A stretch of DNA of 54,324 nucleotides from Bacteroidales bacterium (GCA_017482565.1 JAFUMO010000005.1:1-54324); one strand, 5' to 3'; counted from the stretch's first letter, positions 31,534 through 41,067 are shown. Numbers and translations: made by a program. Notes: a model not told the origin generated them from the letters alone.

Positions 31534-32604
31534 ATGGGTAAACTTATATTGGCAATAAATCCGGGATCTACATCAACAAAGATCTCGGTTTATGAAGATA
31601 CAAAAGAGGTCTTCACAAAGACCCTCAGGCATTCAAATGAGGAGCTTGCCCCTTACAAGAATGTGATTGACCAGCTTGATTTCAGGAAAGATACAATCAA
31701 GGCTGCGTTGAAGGAGAACAACATTGACATCAACTCTCTGGCAATCATCGTAGGACGCGGCGGTTTGGTAAAACCTATCCCTAGCGGCGTGTATGAGGTG
31801 AACCAGGCCATGATTGAGGATATCAGGACAGGCAAGAACGGCGAGCACGCCAGCAACCTTGGAGCAATCATTGCAAATGAGCTTGCACAGGAGGTTGGAG
31901 GCATCAAGGCCCTCATTGCAGATCCTGTAGTGGTTGATGAGCTTGAGCCTGTTGCAAGGATTTCAGGCCATGCGGCATTCCCAAGAATCTCAATCTTCCA
32001 TGCCCTCAACCAGAAGGCGATTGCCAAACTGTATGCAAAGAACAATGGCAAGAACTATACAGACCTCAACATCATTGTAGCCCACCTTGGCGGCGGAGTA
32101 TCGGTAGGTATCCATTGCAAAGGTAAGGTGATTGATGTGAATGACGCACTCAGGGGTGAGGGACCTTTCTCTCCTGAGAGATCAGGCGGCCTTCCTGCAG
32201 CAGCTGTAGTTGATGCATGCTTCAGCGGCAAATATACAGAGAAGCAGATCAGAAAGATGATTTCAGGAGAGGGCGGCGTAGTGTCATACCTTGGAACCAA
32301 CTCTTTCATGGATGTAGAGAACCGTGTTAATGAGGGTGATCCTGAGGCAATGCTTATCTCTGATGCATTTGCATACCAGCTCGCTAAGGAGATTGGTGCA
32401 ATGGCAACTGTAGTGGGCGGCCAGGTTGATGCAATCATCATCACAGGTGGTATAGCATACAACAAGGACCTTATGGAGAAGGTTAAGTCAAAGGTACAGT
32501 TCATAGCTCCTGTATCAATCTATCCTGGCGAGGATGAGATGGGTGCTCTGGCAGGTAACGGACTTGCAGTTCTCAATGGTACTGAAGAGGTAAAAGTTTA
32601 CTAG
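31534..32604 (+). CDS. buk: Butyrate kinase
   Basis: A 356-residue acetokinase-family enzyme that makes butyrate (or branched-chain acid) and ATP from the acyl phosphate. It starts AINPGSTSTKISVYEDTKEVF, which separates butyrate kinases from acetate kinases, and has VGRGGLVKPIPSGVY, ISGHAAFPRISIFHALNQ, HLGGGVSVG and IITGGIAYNKDL. It starts 2 nt after ptb, and a flavoprotein gene follows 2 nt after its stop. Confidence 0.94.
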   Translation: MGKLILAINPGSTSTKISVYEDTKEVFTKTLRHSNEELAPYKNVIDQLDFRKDTIKAALKENNIDINSLAIIVGRGGLVKPIPSGVYEVNQAMIEDIRTGKNGEHASNLGAIIANELAQEVGGIKALIADPVVVDELEPVARISGHAAFPRISIFHALNQKAIAKLYAKNNGKNYTDLNIIVAHLGGGVSVGIHCKGKVIDVNDALRGEGPFSPERSGGLPAAAVVDACFSGKYTEKQIRKMISGEGGVVSYLGTNSFMDVENRVNEGDPEAMLISDAFAYQLAKEIGAMATVVGGQVDAIIITGGIAYNKDLMEKVKSKVQFIAPVSIYPGEDEMGALAGNGLAVLNGTEEVKVY

Positions 32605-32606
32605 TA

Positions 32607-33857
32607 TTGGGTAAAATTTACGATATCGCAATTATAGGAGGGGGAGCAGCGGGCTTGTATGCCGCTGCAACCCTTTCTTCTTTAAACCTGCAGGGAAACT
32701 CCATGCAGGTGGTACTCCTTGAGAAGATGCACAGGTGCGGACTCAAGATAGGGATTACCGGCAAGGGACGCTGCAACATTACCAATACAAAACCCTGGGA
32801 AGAGTTCTCAACCCATATCCACCCCAAGAACATATTCCTCAAGAACGCATTCTACGGAATGAGCAACTCCGCCACTCTGGATTTCTTCAATTCCATTGGC
32901 CTCCCTACAGTTATAGAAAGGGGGGACAGGGCATTCCCGCAGAGCATGAAGGCACTTGATGTGGTCTCTGTGCTGGAGCGTCATATCCTCAAGGGAGGCA
33001 TTGAGATGAGAAAAAATTCCCCTGTAGCGGGGATTTCCCATAAAGAGGAAGGTGAGGGGGGCTTGTTTGAAATAAGGCTGGATGATTCAGATTTCCTCCT
33101 TGCCCGTAAGGTGATAATCACCACCGGGGGGCTTTCATATCCTACAACAGGTTCTACCGGGGACGGCTATGTGTTTGCCAGATCGCTCGGGCACAGGATT
33201 TCCCCATGCTTCCCATCACTTACGGCACTGGTGCCAAGGAACTGGCGGGAAGAGTATCATGGAATCTCCCTGAAGAATGTCTCTGTGCAGCTGATTGTGA
33301 ACGGGGATGTTGTGCAGGATGAGTTCGGTGACCTGGACTTTACAAACGGGGGGATTGAGGGCCCTATAGGATTCAAGGTGAGCCGCAAGGGGGTACACAG
33401 CTTAATCAACGGGCAAAAGGTGCTCCTGAGGCTTGATATGAAGCCTGCTGTCTCTGTTCCCCAATTGAAGGAGAGAATTGCAAGGGAGATGCAGCAGGGA
33501 GGATGCAAAGGATTGAGGCAGCTGTTGCCAAAACTTCTTCCGGCCAGGCTTGTGCCGCTGTTCATGGCAGACAACAAGGACCTTACATTGGAGAATCTTC
33601 CGGCCAGGCTGAAGGCCTGGGATTTTACAATTGCAGGAAATGTGGGCTACGAAAGGTGCGTTGTTACTGCCGGAGGTGTCTCTCTGCCGGAGGTCTCCCA
33701 GAAGACTATGGAATCAAAGCTTGTAAAAAGGGCTTATTTTGCCGGAGAACTTCTGGACCTTGATGGGGATACCGGAGGCTACAATCTGCAGATTGCCTTC
33801 TCTACAGGAGCCTTGGCGGCAGTTTCTGCGGCCAAGGAGTTCTGTCCAAAACAATGA
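32607..33857 (+). CDS. NAD(P)/FAD-dependent oxidoreductase, HI0933/YhiN family
   Basis: A 416-residue flavoprotein of the HI0933-like family. The N-terminal dinucleotide-binding motif AIIGGGAAGLYAAATL (residues 8-23) is complete, followed by KIGITGKGRCNITN, where relatives bind FAD, and a C-terminal AGELLDLDGDTGGYNLQIAFSTG. The reaction is unknown for most members. The start must be the TTG at 32607: it is the only plausible start in frame before the FAD motif, and the next ATG would delete it. It follows buk by 2 nt, so translation may be coupled to buk termination. Confidence 0.88.
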   Translation: MGKIYDIAIIGGGAAGLYAAATLSSLNLQGNSMQVVLLEKMHRCGLKIGITGKGRCNITNTKPWEEFSTHIHPKNIFLKNAFYGMSNSATLDFFNSIGLPTVIERGDRAFPQSMKALDVVSVLERHILKGGIEMRKNSPVAGISHKEEGEGGLFEIRLDDSDFLLARKVIITTGGLSYPTTGSTGDGYVFARSLGHRISPCFPSLTALVPRNWREEYHGISLKNVSVQLIVNGDVVQDEFGDLDFTNGGIEGPIGFKVSRKGVHSLINGQKVLLRLDMKPAVSVPQLKERIAREMQQGGCKGLRQLLPKLLPARLVPLFMADNKDLTLENLPARLKAWDFTIAGNVGYERCVVTAGGVSLPEVSQKTMESKLVKRAYFAGELLDLDGDTGGYNLQIAFSTGALAAVSAAKEFCPKQ

Positions 33858-33890
33858 TTCCGGGAAACTGCTCCCCGGAATATCTCTTTG
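33857..33890. terminator. Weak hairpin between convergent genes
   Basis: ATTCCGGG (33857-33864) pairs with CCCGGAAT (33874-33881); TATCTCTTTGCTTA follows. It is T-poor, so efficiency is uncertain. Confidence 0.5.
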
Positions 33891-33891
33891 C

Positions 33892-34383
33892 TTATCGGAT
33901 TATGTTCAGCACCTTCCCGTTTATGGTAAAGGTGCATTCTGTTTCGGGAACAGTTATTGGCGGTTCAATTTCAATTGCCACATAGTCGCCGGTGCGGAAT
34001 GATACATGCCTTGAGACGGTCTCAAAGGCAGCATTGATCTTTTCCTTTATTACTTCAGGCAATTCTTCTGCAGGGTGTTCGTCCCCAAGGAGGAATGTGG
34101 AGTTATCAAGCGAGCGGGAAATCCACCAGCTCTCGTGGGAGCAGGCATCCTCAAGTTCAGGGGCATAGAACTGCACTCCTGTACCTGCAGTTGTGTAATA
34201 CCTCCCTGCAAACTTTGAGGAAACGCTTTTTCCCGCCTTTGATGCACGGACATATATAAATACAGCGGCAGCAAGCCTGTTCACTCCGTCCGGACAGAAA
34301 TAGTCATTGCTATCCCGGTTGAGGGATGTATCCGGCCTGCAGTAAAAGTGCCTGCTGCTATATGGTACTGTAAATATGTTCAT
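33892..34383 (-). CDS. Conserved protein of unknown function in the dnaN-dnaQ unit
   Basis: A 163-residue soluble protein that I cannot assign to a characterised family with confidence. It begins MNIFTVPYSSRHFYCRPDTS and contains AAVFIYVRASKAGKS and KFAGRYYTTAGTGVQFYAPE. The segment near residues 45-75 vaguely recalls the N-terminus of fumarylacetoacetate-hydrolase-like proteins (KAGKS, AARYY), and similar proteins are annotated only as hypothetical in Bacteroidales. The ATG at 34383 is chosen; an ATG eight codons earlier lies close behind the dnaQ stop. It is 28 nt downstream of the exonuclease gene and likely co-transcribed. Confidence 0.7.
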   Translation of the reverse strand: MNIFTVPYSSRHFYCRPDTSLNRDSNDYFCPDGVNRLAAAVFIYVRASKAGKSVSSKFAGRYYTTAGTGVQFYAPELEDACSHESWWISRSLDNSTFLLGDEHPAEELPEVIKEKINAAFETVSRHVSFRTGDYVAIEIEPPITVPETECTFTINGKVLNIIR

Positions 34384-34411
34384 AATCAAAACACCTCTGG
34401 GGTGCAAAAGT

Positions 34412-35176
34412 TTATCTCATCTTCAATTTCAGCTCTGTAATCACCTTCTTGGTGTCAAGGGTGAAATCTCCGTTCATCATCCATGAATAGTAGCTCGGTT
34501 CTGTCCTGAAGACATCCTCCACAGGCTTGCCCTTATGCTTGCCGAAGTTGAATATAGGAATGTCCTTGTCATTGAGGGCTATCCTTCCTGCATAGTCAAC
34601 CAGTCTGCTCCTTGTTGAGAACTCTGCAAGCATCTTCACGTCATTCTGCAATTTGTCGGGATAACGGTCCAGCTGGCTCTTGAGGATTTCGTATGTTGCA
34701 ATGGTGTCGGCCTCGGCAGAGTGGGCATTTTCAAGGTCTTTATGGCAGTAGAACTTGTATGCTGCCGAGAGGGTGCGTTGCTCCATCTTGTGGAAGATGT
34801 TCTGCACATCCACAAGGTTCCTCTTCCTGAAATCAAAGTCTATTCCTGCCCTGAGGAACTCCTCGGCCAGCATTGGGATATCAAATTTTATTGAGTTGTA
34901 GCCGGCAAAGTCACACCCCTCCATCCATTTGGCAAGGCTCTTTGCAACCTCCCTGAAGGTAGGGCAGTCCTTAACATCCTCGTTTGAGATGCCATGTACG
35001 GCCTGGGCCTCTGCTGAGATTGGGATTGTAGGGTTTATCCTCCTTGTCTTCACCTCCTCGTCACCGTTGGGCATCACCTTTACGGCGCATATCTCTACAA
35101 TTCTGTCTGTAGCTACATTAAGTCCTGTACTCTCAATGTCAAAGAACAGGAGCGGGTTTTTCAGATTAAGCTGCAT
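34412..35176 (-). CDS. DnaQ-like 3'-5' exonuclease (DNA polymerase III epsilon family)
   Basis: A 254-residue DEDDh exonuclease. Motif I is Asp13-x-Glu15 (FFDIESTGL), motif II is in YNSIKFDIPML, and motif III is HSAEADTIAT with the catalytic His and Asp. A C-terminal segment FNFGKHKGKPVEDV (about residues 209-222) is an extra small domain often found on Bacteroidota exonucleases. It may be the proofreading subunit or a repair nuclease. It lies 4 nt after dnaN. Confidence 0.9.
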   Translation of the reverse strand: MQLNLKNPLLFFDIESTGLNVATDRIVEICAVKVMPNGDEEVKTRRINPTIPISAEAQAVHGISNEDVKDCPTFREVAKSLAKWMEGCDFAGYNSIKFDIPMLAEEFLRAGIDFDFRKRNLVDVQNIFHKMEQRTLSAAYKFYCHKDLENAHSAEADTIATYEILKSQLDRYPDKLQNDVKMLAEFSTRSRLVDYAGRIALNDKDIPIFNFGKHKGKPVEDVFRTEPSYYSWMMNGDFTLDTKKVITELKLKMR

Positions 35177-35180
35177 TTCC

Positions 35181-36311
35181 TTAATTGTTTATTCTCATTG
35201 GCATAAGCAGTGCACATATCTCCTCGTCCGGCTCTGTCTGTACGGCAGGCTGTATCAGGGCGGCCCTGTTAGGGTCTGAGAGCCTTATGCATATCTGGTC
35301 GTATGTGAGGTTGCCCAGGATCTCAATGAGGAAAGTGGACTTGAATCCAATCTCCATGGGGTCCCCTTCATACTCGCAGCCCAGAGTCTCATGGGCGCTC
35401 ATTGAGAAGTCAAGGTCCTGTGCGGTTATGGTTATCTGGTTTGCGGCAAGCTTGAAGATTATCTGCCCGGTAGCCTGGTTTGAACATACCGCAACACGTT
35501 TTGTTGCGTTGAGCAGCTCTGTACGGCTTACTGAAATCACATTGGTATTGTTCTTTGGTATCACACTCTTGTATGCAGGATATGTTCCGTCAACGAGCTT
35601 GCAGTACATCAGGAATGAGCTGAACTTGAAATATGCATTGTTTGATTTGTCAAATGTAATCTCAATCTCCTCATCCATGCACTTCACAAGATTTGCCTTC
35701 AGGATGTTGGCAGGCTTCTTAGGGAGGATGAATGAAGATGTGCCGCCCGATTTCACGTCATTCCTCTTGTAATATACCAGCTTGTGTGCATTTGAAGCCA
35801 CAAGGGTGGTTGACTCCTCCTCAATGTCAAAATAAATTCCGTTCATCACCGGCCTCAGCTCCTCATCACCTGTAGCATAGAGGGTGCTGTTGATGCCGTC
35901 TGCCAATATGGCACCCTTCATCCTTACAACAGTAGGGGAGTCAAGCTCCTTGAGGGTAGGGTACTCATCAGCAGAAACAAAAGGTATCTGTGCGCTTCCG
36001 CTTGCCCAGATGATGTTCACGATATTCTTGTCAGCGTCTGTAGAGAACTCTATAGGCTGTGTAGGTAGCTCCTTGAGGGAATCGGTAAGCAGTTTGGCAG
36101 GTACAGCAATCTCCCCGCCTTCCATCACCTCGTTGATGGTCAATATGGTCTTGAGGGTAGTTTCCGCATCAGAACCTGTAATTGTAAGGGAATTCCCGTC
36201 CAGGACAAAAAGGAAGTTGTCAAGGATAGGGAGAGGGTTTTTGGATGCAATCACCTTCTGGACCGATAATAAACCTTGTAATAAATCTGTACTTGAAACA
36301 ATGAACCTCAT
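35181..36311 (-). CDS. dnaN: DNA polymerase III beta sliding clamp
   Basis: A 376-residue clamp that tethers the polymerase to DNA. It begins MRFIVSSTDLLQGLLSVQKV and has the three-domain length; LPILDNFLFVLDG, PTLKEL, MNGIYFDIEEES and the final LLMPMRINN are family landmarks. It is the first gene of a minus-strand unit with the exonuclease and an unknown protein. In many Bacteroidales coaBC and recN come next; here they do not. Confidence 0.96.
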   Translation of the reverse strand: MRFIVSSTDLLQGLLSVQKVIASKNPLPILDNFLFVLDGNSLTITGSDAETTLKTILTINEVMEGGEIAVPAKLLTDSLKELPTQPIEFSTDADKNIVNIIWASGSAQIPFVSADEYPTLKELDSPTVVRMKGAILADGINSTLYATGDEELRPVMNGIYFDIEEESTTLVASNAHKLVYYKRNDVKSGGTSSFILPKKPANILKANLVKCMDEEIEITFDKSNNAYFKFSSFLMYCKLVDGTYPAYKSVIPKNNTNVISVSRTELLNATKRVAVCSNQATGQIIFKLAANQITITAQDLDFSMSAHETLGCEYEGDPMEIGFKSTFLIEILGNLTYDQICIRLSDPNRAALIQPAVQTEPDEEICALLMPMRINN

Positions 36312-36335
36312 AATCGTAGTTTTTATTTAAGGATA

Positions 36336-36343
36336 CAAATATA
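36336..36343 (-). promoter_or_regulatory. -7 box of dnaN
   Basis: Minus strand TATATTTG, exact match, 24 nt upstream of the dnaN ATG. Confidence 0.55.
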
Positions 36344-36446
36344 GAAAAAAATCAGGATTGCTCCCCGGCTGTGGCATTTGAGTTTTGGCATATATTTTGA
36401 ATTTGCCCCATAACGTTAAGGTACACTTATAATTTGGAGATTAAGT

Positions 36447-37874
36447 ATGAAAAAGAATTTTACATTGTTGTTTCTTTCGGTAGTTCTGAGTACCGTTGCT
36501 GCCGTTGTTGTCATGAAGATGACCGGCACCGGACAGGGCAATTATTTCTACAGCTCGCAGGAGAGCGTCCCAATAAGGCAGGTGAGTTTTGACCCGCAGA
36601 ATTTCCCTGATTTCACATATGCGGCAGAGAGCTGTGTGGATGGGGTTGTGTTTGTAAAGGTAGTGAAGAGGGAGCAGGACAGGGAGGCTTCAATCCTGGA
36701 GCATTTCTTCGGCTTCGGCACCCCTTATTCCATGCCAAGGGAGAGGGCAGGCTCAGGCTCTGGGGTAATCATTTCTCCCGACGGGTATATAGCCACAAAC
36801 AACCATGTGGTGTCAGGTGCCTCGCAGATAGAGGTTACCCTCAATGACAACAAAACCTACAAGGCAGAGCTTGTGGGGGCAGACCCGGTTACAGATGTGG
36901 CACTGCTGAAGATTGATGCGCAGGAGCTCCCTGCAATCCCGTTCGGGGATTCGGATGCACTCCGCCTGGGAGAATGGGTGCTGGCCATAGGGAGCCCGTT
37001 CAACCTCAGGAGCACTATCACTGCAGGTATTGTAAGTGCAAAGGGAAGGTCTCTTCCCGATATGTCTGGTGAGTTCAAGGTAGAATCCTTCATCCAGACA
37101 GATGCAGCCGTAAACCCGGGCAACAGCGGTGGTGCCCTTGTGAACACCCGTGGGGAACTTGTGGGAATCAATACGGCAATTGCATCAAATACAGGTTCGT
37201 ATACAGGCTATTCATTTGCTGTCCCTACTGCAATTGTAAAGAAGGTTGTTGAGGATATAAAGGAGCATGGGTCTGTGCAGAGGGCTCTTTTGGGTATATC
37301 AATGACAGAACTTACGCAGGAGCTTGCATCCCTTGCCGGCATGAAGGGAAATTTTAGCGGCGTGTATGTGGCTGAGCTCAACAGGTCGGGTGCGGCATAT
37401 AAGGCTGGTGTGAGGGAAGGTGACGTGCTTGTTGCCATCAACGGCAGGAAGATGAAGAACCCTTCTGATGTACAGGCTACAATCAACGGTTATAAGCCTG
37501 GTGACAAGGTGGAACTCATGATATACAGGGACGGCAAGGAGAGTGTTGTGGAGGCAGTATTGCAGGGCAGTCAGACAGTGGTTGCCGCTGCCGGTGAGAA
37601 TGAGGCCTCCGTTATGGGTGCAACTCTGGCACAGGCTGACCAGCAGCTTCTCAAGAGGCTGCGCCTGAAAGGTGGGGTAGAGGTGACAAATGTTGGAAAC
37701 GGCAAATTCAGGGATGCCGGAATAAGGGCAGGACTTGTCATTACCCACCTGAACCAGATGCCTGTAAATGACCTTAAGGAGGCGTTGGAGATCATCAACA
37801 ATGCCAAGAGAGGGCTGCTCGTTGAGGGGATGTATCCTAATGGTGAGGTGTGCTATTATGGAGTAGGGGTATAG
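36447..37874 (+). CDS. degP: HtrA/DegP-family periplasmic serine protease
   Basis: A 475-residue trypsin-like protease/chaperone for misfolded envelope proteins. The N-terminal hydrophobic segment (residues 5-25) is a signal peptide or anchor. The triad is complete: His120 in TNNHVV, Asp150 in PVTDVALLKI and Ser227 in GNSGGALV. Two PDZ domains follow (about residues 275-375 and 395-475). A Shine-Dalgarno-like GGAG at 36436-36439, unusual in this window, supports the ATG at 36447. A strong terminator follows. Confidence 0.94.
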   Translation: MKKNFTLLFLSVVLSTVAAVVVMKMTGTGQGNYFYSSQESVPIRQVSFDPQNFPDFTYAAESCVDGVVFVKVVKREQDREASILEHFFGFGTPYSMPRERAGSGSGVIISPDGYIATNNHVVSGASQIEVTLNDNKTYKAELVGADPVTDVALLKIDAQELPAIPFGDSDALRLGEWVLAIGSPFNLRSTITAGIVSAKGRSLPDMSGEFKVESFIQTDAAVNPGNSGGALVNTRGELVGINTAIASNTGSYTGYSFAVPTAIVKKVVEDIKEHGSVQRALLGISMTELTQELASLAGMKGNFSGVYVAELNRSGAAYKAGVREGDVLVAINGRKMKNPSDVQATINGYKPGDKVELMIYRDGKESVVEAVLQGSQTVVAAAGENEASVMGATLAQADQQLLKRLRLKGGVEVTNVGNGKFRDAGIRAGLVITHLNQMPVNDLKEALEIINNAKRGLLVEGMYPNGEVCYYGVGV

Positions 37875-37894
37875 CCCTTGCAGGAATTTGTACG

Positions 37895-37944
37895 GCCCGG
37901 CAGAAGAAACTCTTGAGCAATTCTGCCGGGCTGTACTTTTATTT
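37895..37944 (+). terminator. Intrinsic terminator after degP
   Basis: GCCCGGCAGAA (37895-37905) pairs perfectly with TTCTGCCGGGC (37921-37931); TGTACTTTTATTT follows. Confidence 0.8.
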
Positions 37945-37975
37945 GGCAAGAATATAAATAAATTGCTTATCTTTG
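37942..37975 (+). promoter_or_regulatory. Promoter of rpoD
   Basis: TTTG at 37942-37945, a 22-nt spacer and TATCTTTG at 37968-37975. The ATG at 37993 gives a leader of about 10 nt. Confidence 0.6.
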
Positions 37976-37992
37976 TGTGTTAAATTATACTC

Positions 37993-38853
37993 ATGAGACA
38001 GTTAAAGATTACAAAATCAATCACTAACAGAGAGAGTGCCTCTCTTGATAAATATCTCCAGGAAATTGGTAGAGAAGAGTTAATCACAGTTGAGGAAGAG
38101 GTGGAGCTCGCCCAGAGGATAAAGAAGGGCGATCAGGAAGCGTTGGAGAAGCTGACAAGGGCAAACCTCAGGTTTGTGGTGTCTGTGGCAAAGCAGTACC
38201 AGAACCAGGGCCTCAGCCTTCCGGACCTCATCAACGAGGGAAACCTTGGCCTTATCAAGGCTGCAGAGAAGTTTGATGAGACAAGGGGCTTCAAGTTCAT
38301 CTCGTACGCCGTATGGTGGATCAGGCAGTCAATCCTCCAGGCATTGGCGGAGCAGTCCAGGATCGTACGCCTTCCGTTGAACCAGGTGGGTTCACTCAAC
38401 AAGATCAACAAGGCGCTTTCAAAATTCGAGCAGGAGAACGAGAGAATGCCGTCTCCTGAGGAGCTTGCGGATATCCTTGAGATTCCGAGGGAGAAGATTG
38501 CAGACACATTGAGGGTTTCAGGAAGACACGTTTCTGTGGATGCCCCGTTCGTTGACGGAGAGGACAACAGCCTTCTTGACGTGCTTGTGAACTCGGATTC
38601 CCCTAATGCGGACAGGGGCCTTGTGAACGAGTCGCTCAACAAGGAGATTGAGAGGGCCCTTTCAACCCTTACAGAGAGGGAGAGGGACATTGTGAAGTAT
38701 TTCTTCGGGATTGGTGCCCAGGAGATGACCCTTGAGGAGATAGGAGAGTATTTCGGACTCACAAGGGAGCGTGTGAGACAGATTAAGGAGAAGGCAATCA
38801 GACGTCTCAGACACAGTGCAAGAAGCAAACTGCTCAAGAGCTATCTTGGGTAG
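37993..38853 (+). CDS. rpoD: Primary RNA polymerase sigma factor, short Bacteroidota form
   Basis: A 286-residue sigma-70 factor. It lacks region 1.1 and the large non-conserved insert, as usual for the Bacteroidota primary sigma, which recognises TAnnTTTG promoters like those listed here. Region 1.2 is around residues 15-45 ([16 protein letters not shown]), region 2 has [23 protein letters not shown] and the stretch [15 protein letters not shown] for -10 recognition and melting, and region 4 has the helix-turn-helix [22 protein letters not shown]. Confidence 0.96.
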   Translation: MRQLKITKSITNRESASLDKYLQEIGREELITVEEEVELAQRIKKGDQEALEKLTRANLRFVVSVAKQYQNQGLSLPDLINEGNLGLIKAAEKFDETRGFKFISYAVWWIRQSILQALAEQSRIVRLPLNQVGSLNKINKALSKFEQENERMPSPEELADILEIPREKIADTLRVSGRHVSVDAPFVDGEDNSLLDVLVNSDSPNADRGLVNESLNKEIERALSTLTERERDIVKYFFGIGAQEMTLEEIGEYFGLTRERVRQIKEKAIRRLRHSARSKLLKSYLG

Positions 38854-38889
38854 CCTATACTTAATACCTTTAAAAACTATTTGACATTT

Positions 38890-40992
38890 ATGAAAAAGTA
38901 CTTATTGTCACTGCTTTCTGCAGGGGTACTCGTGACTTCATGCTCACAGCCCCAGGAAGTGAATCCGCTTTTGGTTGAGTGGGACACCCCATACGGGATT
39001 CCACCGTTCGAGCAGGTAAAGCCTGAGCATTACATCCCTGCATACAAGGCTGCAATGGCAGCTGAGCTTGCTGAGATTGATGCCATTGTAAACAATACAG
39101 AGGAGCCTACATTTGAGAATACAATTGAGGCGTACACCAATTCAGGCGAGTTGCTTGGCAATGTTTCAGCTGTATTCAGCAGCGCAAATGGAGTGAAGTC
39201 AAACCCTGAACTCCAGGCAATTGCAAAGGAGCTTTCTCCGCTCCAGAGCGCACATAGCAGCGCAATCCGTCTTAATGACAAGCTGTTCCAGAGAATCAAG
39301 GCTGTATATGAGAAGAGGAATGAGATGAACCTCAATCCCCAGCAGATGAGAGTTGTTGAGGAGGTCTTCAAGGGCTTTGAGAGGGGCGGTGCAAACCTCC
39401 CTGCAGATAAGAAGGAGGAGCTCAAGAAGGTAAATGCGGAGATTTCTGCATTGCAGCTCCAGTTCTCGCAGAATGCATTGCAGGAGACTGCTGCCTATAC
39501 ACTTGTAATTGAGAAGGAGGAGGATCTTAAAGGCCTTACTGAGGGACAGATTGCCGAGGCTGCTGCAAGGGCCAGGAAGGCAGGCCAGGAGGGCAAGTGG
39601 TTCTTTGGCCTTGATAATCCGAGCATCATGCCTTTCCTAGCAAATGCAGAGAACAGGGAGCTCAGGAAACAGATGCTTGAGGCTTATCTCAACAGATGTA
39701 ACAACAACAACGAGAATGACAACAAGGATGTGATCAAAAAGCTTGTTGAGCTCAGGCTCAAGAGGGCACAGATTATGGGCGCTGGGAATGCAGCCGCATA
39801 TATTCTTGAGGACAGGATGGCAAAGACTCCAGAGGCTGTATATAACCTTCTTGACCAGATCTGGAAACCTGCATTGAAGGCTGCCAAGGCAGAGGCTAAT
39901 GACATGAAGAAGATCATTGCCAAAGAGGGCTCAAACATTGAGCTTGAGGCTTGGGACTGGAGATACTATGCACAGAAGGCCATGCAGGAGAAGTTCAACC
40001 TGAGCGAGTCTGAGATGGCACCTTACTTCCAGATTGACAATGTAAGGGAGGGTGTATTCCATGTTGCAAACAAGCTGTTCGGCCTTACATTCAAGAAACT
40101 TGAGAACGTTCCGCTTCCTCACGAAGAGGCAGAGGCATTTGAGGTATATGACAATGACGGCACTGTAACAGGTATCGTATTCTTTGATATGTTCGCACGT
40201 CCGGGACAGAAGAGGGCAGGTGCATGGTGCGGTGGCTTCAGGGGCCAGTCATACAAGAACGGTGAGAGGGTTCTTCCTCTTGTAACCATCTGCGGTAACT
40301 TTACAAGGCCTGTAGGTGACCAGCCGGCACTCCTCACAACTGATGAGGTAGAGACCTATTTCCACGAGTTCGGGCATGGTCTTGCAAGCCTCCTTAAGGA
40401 TGTGAAATATCAGGGAATGGGCGGTTATCCAAGGGATTTTGTGGAGCTCCCTTCACAGCTCAACGAGCATTGGGCATTCAAGCCTGAGGTTCTAAAAGTG
40501 TATGCAAAACATTACCAGACAGGTGAGGTTATCCCTCAGGAACTTGTAGACAAGATGGTGAGGGCCGGCAAATACGGACAGGGCTTTGCAACTGTAGAGT
40601 ATCTTGCAGCTTCATATCTTGATATGGACTACCACGTGCTTAATGAGATTCCTGCAGACCTCGATATCAACAAATTTGAGGCTAAGGTCCTTGGCGATAG
40701 GGGTATCCTGAAACAGATCCCTTCTAGGTACAGGAGCACATACTTCAGCCATACTTTCAGCGGCGGATATACTGCAGGCTACTACAGCTACATCTGGGCC
40801 GAGGTTCTTGATGCAGATGCATTTGATGCGTTTGCAGAGACCGGTGACATCTTCAACCAGGATGTTGCAAACAAATATAGGACAGAGATCCTTGAGAGGG
40901 CCGGTGAGGAGGATGCAATGAACCTCTATATCAACTTCAGGGGCAAGGAACCTGGAATTGATCCGCTTCTCAAGAACAGGGGCTTGAAATAG
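38890..40992 (+). CDS. dcp: M3-family peptidyl-dipeptidase, lipoprotein
   Basis: A 700-residue zinc metallopeptidase of the M3 (oligopeptidase A/Dcp) family. The zinc motif HEFGH is at residues 492-496, with the third ligand in the expected glutamate-containing region behind. The N-terminus is a lipoprotein signal (LSAGVLVTSC), so it should be anchored and periplasmic. Dcp enzymes release C-terminal dipeptides, complementing the N-terminal action of the DPP11 gene at 24720. The ATG at 38890 begins the signal; the TTG nine bases earlier is less likely. Confidence 0.92.
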   Translation: MKKYLLSLLSAGVLVTSCSQPQEVNPLLVEWDTPYGIPPFEQVKPEHYIPAYKAAMAAELAEIDAIVNNTEEPTFENTIEAYTNSGELLGNVSAVFSSANGVKSNPELQAIAKELSPLQSAHSSAIRLNDKLFQRIKAVYEKRNEMNLNPQQMRVVEEVFKGFERGGANLPADKKEELKKVNAEISALQLQFSQNALQETAAYTLVIEKEEDLKGLTEGQIAEAAARARKAGQEGKWFFGLDNPSIMPFLANAENRELRKQMLEAYLNRCNNNNENDNKDVIKKLVELRLKRAQIMGAGNAAAYILEDRMAKTPEAVYNLLDQIWKPALKAAKAEANDMKKIIAKEGSNIELEAWDWRYYAQKAMQEKFNLSESEMAPYFQIDNVREGVFHVANKLFGLTFKKLENVPLPHEEAEAFEVYDNDGTVTGIVFFDMFARPGQKRAGAWCGGFRGQSYKNGERVLPLVTICGNFTRPVGDQPALLTTDEVETYFHEFGHGLASLLKDVKYQGMGGYPRDFVELPSQLNEHWAFKPEVLKVYAKHYQTGEVIPQELVDKMVRAGKYGQGFATVEYLAASYLDMDYHVLNEIPADLDINKFEAKVLGDRGILKQIPSRYRSTYFSHTFSGGYTAGYYSYIWAEVLDADAFDAFAETGDIFNQDVANKYRTEILERAGEEDAMNLYINFRGKEPGIDPLLKNRGLK

Positions 40993-41025
40993 GAATAGTT
41001 AAGGCGTAACCTGATACATTAGGAC

Positions 41026-41067
41026 AAAAGGCTGCGGAGTGCTTCTCCGCAGCCTTTTTAATTTTTT
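41026..41067 (+). terminator. Intrinsic terminator after dcp
   Basis: AAAAGGCTGCGGAG (41026-41039) pairs perfectly with CTCCGCAGCCTTTT (41045-41058), loop TGCTT, then TAATTTTTT. Confidence 0.9.
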
